Assembly: GCA_005406025.1 (NCBI GenBank)
Contig: BGZK01000221.1
Span: 186,001-250,000, forward strand
Length of the DNA stretch: 64,000 bases
DNA from: Eumeta japonica
Lineage: Eukaryota; Arthropoda; Insecta; Lepidoptera; Psychidae
Direction of reading: 5' to 3'
The notes beneath the pieces are model-generated. The model was not told the DNA's origin, ran no database searches, and saw only the letters and a program-made list of their open reading frames with translations. Shown here one piece after another: positions 36,755-43,070 of the stretch (position 1 is the stretch's first letter; every line of letters begins with the position of its first letter). The translations under genes were made by a program, and so were the position numbers.

Positions 36755-37700
36755 TCTGATGTGCTTTATTTTAATGATCACCCTTAGCTGTGTCCTTAAT
36801 TTACTTATTTCCCATATGGTCAATGTGAATAAAATTTCGTACACGATTTTCAGTTCAAATGCAATTTAAATCTTAATTTTCGCATACGTTTTTTTCTTGA
36901 AAAAAAAGCTAAATAATGCTTTTTGTAAAGTAATTTACAAAAATATAAGAAGAATTAGTAAATGAGGACATATAAGATTCATTAAAGAAAGATGAATCGT
37001 ATATAATATAGCTGTCGGTCCTTATTGAGTAATGTTTGTTCGATATATTTGGGTCAAAACGGCTTCAAATTTTTTTGAAAAATTTTTCATGTGTGAAAAA
37101 TTGACTTAAGCTTAATGGTAAAATTGTTTAATACATTTTTTAGCTACATAGCTAACGGGAATCTATTAAAATCCAGAACCACAACTGATACAACTATAGT
37201 TAGGTGAATCGTAAATTGCCGTTAAAGTACTGCTTTACTTCCTTTTTTTATCACGAGCTACAGAACACTTTAACGTTTTCATTGTGTAAGATATTACTTC
37301 GCAAAAATTTGTAAGTAGACGCTTACCTGCAACATGCAGTGATATGCAGCATGCAACCCGCAGCTGACTCTCGAATCAATTTTTTGTTTTGTTTTTTTTT
37401 TCTTAAATTTAACACCTGCTTAAGTATTTGATATCGTTCAATCCTCGACTCAATATTCAATACGTTAGATAGGGATCCTTAAATGAAAGATCAGAATCCA
37501 GGGTCGGCGGTGGGTTGCATGCCGCATGCTACTGCATGTTGCACGCGAGCGTCTAAGACATTGATGATAATGGCGTATCGTACGAATGTTATCGTGACAT
37601 GCTCAATTCTTCTCTTTGCCAGGTTCGATTCCACGAAGAGTCTGATGAGGAGACGGACGGCGAGCAATGGCAGGCGCCGCCTCTCGTCACATTCGCCTAA
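16172..37700 (+). CDS. PTB-domain adaptor, LDLRAP1/ARH-like (six exons, 211 aa)
   Basis: Exons 16172-16220, 29316-29483, 30424-30529, 34373-34544, 36042-36104 and 37623-37700 join in phase (1, 1, 2, 0, 0) at GT-AG junctions to give 211 residues and a TAA stop. The protein has a short basic N-terminus (MATLLRRMLRSHSKHKK), then a phosphotyrosine-binding domain at about residues 36-167: KKLQRVNLDISPKGVVVSD, the hallmark SIYKISYCSAD at 105-115, VFAVVEG, and the C-terminal helix ALAHAFNDAYQAWQ at 155-168. It ends with an acidic tail (EESDEETDGE). PTB domains of this type bind FxNPxY signals in receptor tails; in vertebrate ARH this links LDL receptors to clathrin. The LISPxG-SIYxISYC-HAFxC pattern fits ARH better than Numb, Dab or Ced-6. 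Unlike vertebrate ARH (about 300 residues), no clathrin-box (LLDLE-type) or AP-2-binding segment is seen. A longer alternative C-terminus cannot be excluded. Neighbouring minus-strand lysozyme is convergent. Confidence 0.9.
18020..18190 (+). repeat. Copy of the 12-base periodic dispersed repeat
   Basis: Runs of units such as GACCGGGATCGAAATC and GAACCGGCGCCGAAATC follow each other at roughly 12-base spacing, ending near TTTTACGTCCACGC. Confidence 0.6.
19646..19818. repeat. Three GTGGCGAC-GTCGCCAC palindromes
   Basis: Palindromic sites at 19646-19663 (one mismatch), 19710-19727 (16-base perfect core TGGCGACGCGTCGCCA) and a split version with arms at 19785-19795 and 19808-19818. They are CpG-rich in an AT-rich intron. 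Confidence 0.8.
19878..19907. repeat. Perfect 12-bp stem-loop
   Basis: TTTACTGATTGC and its exact complement flank a 6-base loop (CTAGTA). Confidence 0.75.
20090..20350 (+). repeat. Possible tRNA-derived SINE
   Basis: A box-A-like stretch (GGTTGAGTGGTCGACC) is followed about 30 bases later by a box-B-like GGGTTTAAATACTGCC, as in the tRNA-derived head of insect SINEs. The body is GC-richer than its flanks and ends with short A-rich sequence. No target-site duplication was established. Confidence 0.35.
21995..22028. repeat. 12-bp stem-loop next to a second small hairpin
   Basis: AATGAGTGCTAA and its exact complement at 22017-22028, loop of 10 bases. It is followed by TTTCGTCG...CGACGAAA at about 22043-22072. 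Confidence 0.7.
23293..23436. mobile_element. Small palindromic MITE, copy 1
   Basis: Inner arms TCGTAAACGTAATCGGTAA (23331-23349) and TTACCGATGACGTTTACGA (23389-23407) enclose ACATTTGACAG and ACATATGGACAAT. Related copies with GTAAAATTTGACA and TATGGACAATCTGTCAAAT occur near 30050 and 34795. Confidence 0.55.
23490..23565 (+). repeat. Short copy of the 12-base periodic repeat
   Basis: Units GGATCGAAAACGGAAACAG and TACCGCAATTGGAATC repeat at about 12 bases. Confidence 0.45.
25075..25260 (+). repeat. CTGTCTGTC-type retroelement fragment
   Basis: GTGTTCCGTAATCACAGG followed by CCGTCTGTC/CTGTCTGTCTG runs and a body ending in GGCCGGCG. This is the layout of a repeat widespread in Lepidoptera; its reverse counterpart is at about 51400-51520. 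Confidence 0.5.
25500..25600 (+). repeat. Copy of the 12-base periodic dispersed repeat
   Basis: Units such as GGACCGCGATTGCGAAC and GAGATTGGAAGCGGG, followed by ATCGATATAAAA as in several other copies. Confidence 0.5.
26600..26920. repeat. Unclassified GC-rich repeat-like block
   Basis: A GC-rich stretch in AT-rich intron DNA, open on the minus strand at 26586-26816 but with no motif I can name. Its composition and sharp edges suggest an inserted repeat rather than an exon. Confidence 0.3.
27385..27430. repeat. (TA)n microsatellite
   Basis: Uninterrupted TA dinucleotides of about 45 bases. Confidence 0.95.
27805..27850 (-). repeat. Fragment of the 12-base periodic repeat
   Basis: ACTCGATTCCGACCTCGATT is the complement of the typical units of the family. 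Confidence 0.4.
28110..28545. repeat. Dispersed repeat with GCATTGCCGGCCTCTGGG
   Basis: Open on both strands (28105-28503 plus, 28204-28536 minus) but without known domains. The piece ATTGCCGGCCTCTGGGAATAGG and the purine-rich tract GGAGAGGGGTTGATGG resemble, in reverse, sequence at about 53750-53860, so this is a repeat and not a gene. Confidence 0.5.
29316..29483 (+). CDS. PTB adaptor exon 2 (residues 17-73)
   Basis: Acceptor TTCAG at 29311-29315, donor G|GTTAAC at 29484. Encodes LSEEWALADYEEEGWWRAG and the first strand of the PTB fold (GLEAVRYAGAAPVE), then an alanine-rich helix (TAQAVRAALAAHKG). It is strikingly GC-rich compared with both introns. Confidence 0.92.
30030..30165. mobile_element. 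Small palindromic MITE, copy 2 (degraded)
   Basis: AAATTTGACAGACAATGTAT followed by AGACAATCTGTCAAAT, in the second intron of the PTB gene, matches the core of the copies at 23293 and 34790. Confidence 0.45.
30424..30529 (+). CDS. PTB adaptor exon 3 (residues 73-108)
   Basis: Acceptor TTGCAG, donor AA|GTGAGG at 30530. Encodes NNKKLQRVNLDISPKG and VVVSDADTQEDVVKISIY, the core strands of the PTB domain. Codon 108 (lysine) is completed by the first base of exon 4. Confidence 0.93.
30735..30862 (+). repeat. Single copy of the unit that is in tandem at 40231-40575
   Basis: TTGTAACTGACTCCCTTGAA, then TTGATTTTGACC, and AAGGACCGATGACAAAGTAA match in order the tandem units downstream of the PTB gene (TGTAACGGAATC..., TTAATTTTCACC, AAAGACCAATGACAAGGTAA). 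Confidence 0.5.
31373..31691. mobile_element. MITE with long terminal inverted repeats, copy A
   Basis: Starts TATAGTTTAAAAAAACTAAA and carries AAAAAGTGAAAAATAATTCT, with a mirrored right half (AATTATTTTTCACTTTTTAG, then AAAGCGTGTTTTTTAG). Sub-terminal ACAATATTAGTATTATTGTG is mirrored by CACAATAATACTAATATT. Copies at 40576-40738 (right half) and 41117-41419. Confidence 0.7.
31692..32995. repeat. 1.3 kb inverted repeat: two 522-524 bp arms, 258 bp spacer
   Basis: The left arm (31692-32215) opens TTTTGACGTGACAACGTC and ends CAGGCAACCAATTTTTTTT. The right arm (32474-32995) is its near-exact complement, with only a few differences that I can see, such as a one-base deletion near 32880. Inside the arms is GC-rich sequence with two copies of ACGCGTCCCTTCCACTC, then AT-rich sequence with a doubled ATTCTTTGTATAAAT unit. 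The frames in it have no known motif. It lies in the third intron of the PTB gene, directly at the right end of MITE copy A. Confidence 0.9.
33048..33440. mobile_element. Diverged single copy of the same family as the 1.3 kb inverted repeat
   Basis: Starts TTTTTGACGTGATAACGTC, ends GTTATCACGTAAAAATATCG then AACAACCAATTTTTTTATTG. Start and end match the ends of the arms at 31692-32995, while the GC-rich middle differs. The flanks TTTTTTATTGTATTA (about 33030) and TTTTTTTATTGTATTA (about 33425) may be a duplicated target. Confidence 0.6.
33580..34200 (+). repeat. Long copy of the 12-base periodic repeat family with its flanking parts
   Basis: A leader (CGCTGATGGCTGAACGGATT, CTCAAATAGGATATAAG-type sequence, 33660-33850) is followed by the periodic array (33955-34085) and a tail with CTATGCCTACGCGAGAGAAA. 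The leader and array match 51720-52130 in the same order, so leader, array and tail form one repeat unit. It ends near the CCAGCGAAGCGGG block at 34189. Confidence 0.6.
34373..34544 (+). CDS. PTB adaptor exon 4 (residues 108-165)
   Basis: Acceptor GCAACAG, donor CAA|GTTAGT. Encodes ISYCSADAANARVFAVVEG, a loop (LRGNSGDT), HIVHVFVCERRRHARA and most of the C-terminal helix. The ISYCSAD block joins directly to SIYK of exon 3. Confidence 0.94.
34790..34912. mobile_element. Small palindromic MITE, copy 3
   Basis: GGCGGTTTGCACATTAAGTG with GTAATTCGTAAAATTTGACA is mirrored by TGTCAAATCTTAGGGATTAC and TTTATGTGCATATCGCTG. Lies in the fourth intron of the PTB gene. Confidence 0.65.
36042..36104 (+). 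CDS. PTB adaptor exon 5 (residues 166-186)
   Basis: Acceptor TTTTTTAAG, donor TGG|GTGAGT, both in phase 0. Encodes AWQANQ, which completes the PTB helix, then STLRGDGGNRLAPW. Confidence 0.9.
36713..36751. repeat. (TA)n microsatellite
   Basis: About 39 bases of uninterrupted TA in the fifth intron of the PTB gene. Confidence 0.95.
37317..37554. mobile_element. 238-bp MITE with terminal inverted repeats of about 35 bp or more
   Basis: The left end AGACGCTTACCTGCAACATG with CAGCATGCAACCCGC is mirrored by the right end GGGTTGCATGCCGCATGCTA with GTTGCACGCGAGCGTCT. Weaker similarity continues further inward. Located in the last PTB intron, 68 bases before exon 6. No clear target duplication. Confidence 0.7.
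37623..37700 (+). CDS. PTB adaptor exon 6 (residues 187-211, stop)
   Basis: Acceptor TTTGCCAG at 37615-37622. Encodes VRFHEESDEETDGEQW, QAPPLVTFA and TAA. It starts 68 bases after the right end of a 238-bp inverted-repeat element in the last intron. Confidence 0.88.
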   Translation, partial: VRFHEESDEETDGEQWQAPPLVTFA

Positions 37701-38470
37701 GTTGGGCCAATACAATGCGAACGCCTGTTCATCTAATTTATAATATCAATACGATAAGCTCGTCGCTTCTCCTGAAAACCTTCATAGTCGTAAAAGATTT
37801 TTTATATTCACAAAAAGGGTTACGTCTTCATCGATTTGTCTCATACGACCATGTTGAATAGAATAATGTTAGTTAAGTGTTAAACTTATGTTTAATTTTA
37901 ATTTAAATAAGTATCTGTAGTAATCTTTTTACTTTATAACATTACGTTGTCATTGTTAAGTTAAAATATTTTTTTGTCAGCTCAAACATTGTTCGAAAGA
38001 AATGAAGGTTACTTGACGTAGTTAATATACTATATTATTTTTTAATTTGTTACAGGTGATCAACCATGATGTCTTTTTCTAAATAATGATGTAAAACGTT
38101 TTTAGGCAACGAAAATTTGTTTATTCAAATTCGAAACTAAAAATTTTTCGTGATATTTTATACAGCTTTATTTAAATTATAAGTCGTATTGTTATAAGAT
38201 ATATGTTGAAAGAAGTTATGAAATGATAGTACTAAACAAAATGAAAATCACATATTTTGTACAAACTTGGCGTTTTATTCGATACAATCGTAAGGAGTTT
38301 TTTCAAGATTCGTTGCTTGAAAAGAGATTCCCGCGGGCTTAGCATGACGCCGTTAGACAACAATCTCTCTACAGGATTGCCCTTCTGCCCTTTCATTCGT
38401 AACGTTGCGCGGCAAGGACAGTTCTATAGAGAGACCCTTGTCTAGGGCGTCGTACTAGACTCGCTGACAT

Positions 38471-38481
38471 AATAAAATAAA
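38471..38481 (+). terminator. Possible poly(A) signals of the PTB gene
   Basis: Two overlapping AATAAA hexamers about 770 bases after the stop codon. They are the first good plus-strand signals I noticed downstream, but without transcript data this is a guess. Confidence 0.3.
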
Positions 38482-38499
38482 GTGACGCAATCAAATTAA

Positions 38500-40130
38500 A
38501 ACAATCAGTAGTGATTACAACTTCTGCTATTGTCTTTGTCTGAAATAAATTGAACTCAAAGAATGTATATGGTAGCTAATGCAATATTACATATATAAGT
38601 TTATAAGAAGGATGTCCAAATTCAGATTTTATTATTTCTTAACGGCAGCTTACACAAATAATATATTTTGTGTGTTCATCACTTTCATAATATATTATAA
38701 TTCTCAATTATAATAAAATATCTTTGTCCGCCGTGAATAATCCTTAAACAGATTCTTGGTTATTATTAAATTACTAAATCGAAAGGATACGCTTATGTTA
38801 TATCTGAACATGTGTCCCATAAGCGACATTAAAATAATGAACGTGAAATTATTATAAATGTAAGAGTTTTCCTTAAATTTCTTGTTATAAAAGCGAAATT
38901 GGCAACTATATTTAACATTGTAATTCAAATACAACATAAATTCGTATCAGGTAGAACTTTTAATACAATTTTTAATGTGTTGCTGTCTAACACATTAAAA
39001 ATTGCACACGTAAGAGAAAACTCACACGCTCTATGTAGAGAAATGTCAGCGAAGATATATTGCCTACAAGCTTTTGATACTGTCACGAAAGATGAGTTGA
39101 AGCATTTCATGAATCTTATAAAACACAATATAGACTAGGGTCATGATCGTCTAGTCTGTGAATCATGGATACAAAACTATTAGACGAAAATCGAAACAAT
39201 AACGAATATTGATGTGTGATTGTTTCAGAAAAAAAAAAAAAACATCTTTTTCTACCAATCGAAGTAATATTTCGAGACAAGACGTGTCCTGATACTATAA
39301 ATTATGAAAGAAATAATTGGGATTAGAGCATCTTTACAGAATAAATCTCCCGTCCCAGAATATTGATAGTTATAATCACATGAAAAATACTTAATTAAGG
39401 GCATCTACCACGATCTCTTCTCAAATTCGTCTTTTTTTACAAAAAAGTTACTTTTAAAATAAATTTTAACTTTGGAACTCATTTGAGTTTTTGTTAAAAT
39501 TGAATTCAAGAACAGCGAGAGTGGCATTTAAGCTTGTATTTGTATAATTTCAAGTCACAATAGTTATTTTGTAGTTTTTATCGCGTCCAAGGCGTGATAG
39601 ATAACAGTAACAATGCATTTCTTTCATTATTATAAAATATATATATATTTACATATAGAAATTGGGATACATTGATAAGAATGTCATTGCAAATAAGGAA
39701 GAGTTCAAGTTATTACATAGGTAGGTTTCAATTTTTTTTTCTTTGAGAAATTAAGCATGATGGGAGCGAAAGCGTATTTTAATCTTTTATAAGATAAAAT
39801 GTTTTAAAACAACAATTAAAATTACTTCAAATAATTTAAATTAATAATATTATTTTTTATGGTTACACCATTTTTTAACATATTTCTTATTAAAAATGAA
39901 CGAGTTTTTAAATAAATTACGTAAGTCTACACTACTACGCAATACTATAATAGTGTAGGCGTTTTTTTTTTTAAATGAATCGATGTTCAATCGGGGAAGC
40001 CCAAATGTTAACAAAAGTTTTGAATAAAACTCAATTCTTGGATTTCAATGGATTATCGGATATTCTATAATCTTTATATACGGGAGGTAGTAGTCTAAAA
40101 TAATTTTAAAAATGCACATACACCTACATA
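38500..40130. other. Intergenic DNA between the PTB and lysozyme genes
   Basis: AT-rich with no gene or classifiable element. The inverted overlapping frames at 38899-39138 and 38925-39128 reflect a small inverted repeat (AATTTTTAATGTGTT and its complement at 38969-39002) and show no protein motif. Confidence 0.45.
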
Positions 40131-40230
40131 ATTCTTGGAAGCCCCCCTGATCGCGGAACTTTCTTATGAGCGGGTAAGCTCCGCTTTTCCACGTCAGTAT
40201 TTCATATGGAAATGCATTTTTAATACGCTT

Positions 40231-40575
40231 TTATAAGCTTGGGTCGTATGTTACTAACTAACTAACTATGTATGTAACGGAATCTTTGAGCTTAATTTTC
40301 ACCAATTTCAAGAAGTCTGATTAATTTGAAACTTTGCATACGTATTAAAGACCAATGACAAGGTAATAATTTGATAACAGTTTCCCATTAACCTTATTAG
40401 GACCGCCAGGATTATTATAAGCTTGGGTTGTACGTATCTATGTATGTAACGGAATCTTTGAGCTTAATTTTCAACAATTTTAAGGTGTCTGATTAATTTG
40501 AAACTTTGCGTACGTATCAAAGACAATACAATAATTTGATAAGTTTATCTTCTTATCCTGATCAGGATCGCCAGG
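40231..40575 (+). repeat. Tandem duplication of a unit of about 160-185 bp
   Basis: Two adjacent units each begin TTATAAGCTTGGGT and contain TATGTATGTAACGGAATCTT, TGATTAATTTGAAACTTTGC and a GATCGCCAGG or GACCGCCAGG end. A single diverged copy lies at 30735-30862. The units run into the right half of a MITE at 40576. Confidence 0.8.
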
Positions 40576-40738
40576 GCGCTTTGTGCCACATTTTTCGTAT
40601 ATAGAGCAACCCACGCTTTTTCCACAATAATACTAGTATTTTTCGTCACTGTTCATTATTTTTGAGTTCATATTAAGGATTATTTTTCACTTTTTAGTTT
40701 AATGTACTTTAAAAGCATGTTTTTTAATTTTTTTAATT
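40576..40738. mobile_element. MITE family member, copy B (right half only)
   Basis: GCGCTTTGTGCCACATTTTT, CACGCTTTTTCCACAATAAT and the terminal ATTATTTTTCACTTTTTAG match the right half of copies A and C. The left half is absent. Confidence 0.65.
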
Positions 40739-40741
40739 CGT

Positions 40742-40990
40742 AATGATAACGCCAGACCACACACATCTTTAACCACTCAGCAAATATTGAGAGATTTCGG
40801 CTAGGATATGTTAATGCCCCCATCATATAAGCCCTGACCTACAGATTTTTACATGTTTTAATCTCTTCAGAACTTTTATTTAGATAATGTTAGGTTAACA
40901 TCAAGAGAGTACTGTCAAAACTACTTGTCGTACGTAGTTTTTTGATTGGAAATCACAAAGTTTCAACAAAAATGGGAAACTGTTACTAAA
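40742..40990 (+). pseudogene. Mariner transposase fragment (C-terminal third)
   Basis: Parallels 42735-42960 base for base in many places (GATAACGCCAGA, CACACATCTT, GTTAGGTTAACATCAAGAGA). It corresponds to the DNARPHTS to FFDQKSQ region of cecropia-type mariner transposases, with stops and shifts. Neither inverted terminal repeat is present. Confidence 0.7.
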
Positions 40991-41116
40991 TTCTATTACT
41001 GTTTCGTAATAGGGATTTAGTTACAGTAATAAGCATTATTAATAATTTAACTATTGTTGTATTGTTAAAAATTACAAATTTTTACCAATCAACCGAACTA
41101 AAAAGTGAAAAATAAA

Positions 41117-41419
41117 TATAGTTTAAAAAAATAAAAAACACGCTTTTAAAGCAAATTAAACTAAAAAGTGAAAAATAATGCTCAATATGAACTCAAAAAA
41201 ATAATGAACAATGATGAAATATACTAGTATTATTGTGGAAAAAGCGTGGGTTGCTCTATATACCAAAAATGTGGCACAAAGCGCCCCACGCTTTTTCCAC
41301 AATAATATTAGTATTTTTCGTCATTGTTCATTATTTTTTCGAGTACATATTAAGGATTATTTTTCACTTTTTAGTTTAATGTGCTTTAAAAGCGTGTTTT
41401 TTAGTTTTTTTAAACTATA
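41117..41419. mobile_element. MITE with long terminal inverted repeats, copy C
   Basis: TATAGTTTAAAAAAATAAAA at the left is mirrored by the right end TTTTTTTAAACTATA, with inner arms AAACTAAAAAGTGAAAAATA and TATTTTTCACTTTTTAGTTT and the central CACGCTTTTTCCACAATAAT. Its right end is 7 bases from the lysozyme poly(A) signal. Confidence 0.75.
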
Positions 41420-41425
41420 TTTTTT

Positions 41426-41431
41426 TTTATT
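41426..41431 (-). terminator. Poly(A) signal of the lysozyme gene
   Basis: AATAAA on the minus strand about 85 bases past the stop codon at 41516-41518. Confidence 0.65.
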
Positions 41432-41515
41432 GACTTATAATTGTCCTGTATCTGTATTGTTTTGTACTTGTAACTAAATTTAGTTTTTAAAGCTATCTAT
41501 ACAAGAAATCTGGAT

Positions 41516-41668
41516 TCAATGTTGTTCGCCGAATCGACACTGTCTGAACAGCGCGAGCCGCCGCCGGCCCAGCTCGCTCAGGAACAGCGGCTCGGAGCAC
41601 GCGCGCCCGCCGTGGTGGTTGATCATCATGTAGTCGTAGCAGTCCGTGACGCCGTCCCCGTTGCAGTC
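41516..41668 (-). CDS. Lysozyme exon 4 (residues 104-153, stop)
   Basis: Acceptor ATTCTCAG. Encodes DCNGDGVTDCYDYMMINHHG, then the C-terminal cysteines (GGRACSEPLF, LFRQCRFGEQH) and TGA. GC-rich. Confidence 0.95.
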   Translation of the reverse strand, partial: DCNGDGVTDCYDYMMINHHGGRACSEPLFLSELGRRRLALFRQCRFGEQH

Positions 41669-43005
41669 CTGAGAATTTTAAAAGTATTTTTTTAATAATT
41701 GCCTTTTGCCAACAATTAACAAAAATATAGAGAGGCGTAAGTTGTAAGGAAATTGGTAAATAAAGCATTTACTCATTAGGCAGTTTGTACCACAGATATA
41801 GAGTACTAACATTATATCTATTAGGTCGGGGAAAAAGGTTTTTCGTATTTTATAAGCCAAAAATTGCAGCAAAATCTTTTCAGTTGTGCTGTTTGTATCT
41901 GATTAGTTCTGATGCCATTAAATAGATGACATTAAAAATTAAAAGTAAAAACGGTGTTCCGCCATTTTTCTTTTGTTTTTATGTCCACCAAAATGAGTGA
42001 ATCTAATGTACAAATTTTATATATTATGAAATTTTATTATATATAAAAAAAGGTGAAATGCAACACAGCCGCAAAAAAAAAATTGCGACGTTTATGGAAT
42101 TAATGCAGTGTCGGTAAAGATAACACGAAACTGGTTCAAATGTTTTCAGTCCGGTAATTTTGATGTCAAAGATGAATGTCGCTCTGGTCTACCTGTTACG
42201 GATAAAGTCGATGACATTTGGAAAAAAGTAGAGTAAAATCGGCATATTCGTTCTTACAATATATCTGAAGAGCTGGGATTTGTCAACAAAACAGTTTCGA
42301 CTCATTTGAAAAAAGCTGAATATACAAAAAATCTCGTTACTTGGGTCCCACACGAGCTCACTGAAAGAAATCTAATGAATCGTGTCTTCTTCTTTCTTTT
42401 ACGAATCTCTATTAAAAAGTAATGAGACCGAACTGTTTTTGAAAAGATTGATCGCTGATGATGAAAAATGGATTACCTACGACGAGAACATGTGAAAAAG
42501 ATCATGGTCAAAAGATGAACAAGCTCCACAGACTACAGCAAAGCCCGAATTCACTCGCAATAAGTTGACGTTATTTGTGTATCTGGTGGGGTTAAAAGGG
42601 TATTATTCATTGTCAGCTTTTACCGCCGGACAAAATCATCAATTCGGGTCTCTACTGTCAACGGCTGATGATACTCAAGCAAGAAATAGGGAAAAGGCGG
42701 GTGGAACAACATAGAAGATGTGGATTTTCACTATGATAACGCCAGATGACACACATCTTCAGCCACTCTCCTTATATTGAGATAGTTAGCTTGGGAAGTA
42801 TTAATGCATCCACCATATAGCCCTGAGCTTGCACCTTCAGATTTTCACTTGTTTCGACCTCTTCAGAATTCTTTAGGTAGTGTGAGGTTAACATTAAGAG
42901 AGGACTGTCAAAACCGCAGGTCGCAGTTTGTTGATCAGAAGTCCCAAAATTTCTAAAGTAATGGGATTATGTCATTATCTACAAAATGACATATATTTAC
43001 ACACA

Positions 43006-43070
<65 letters not shown>

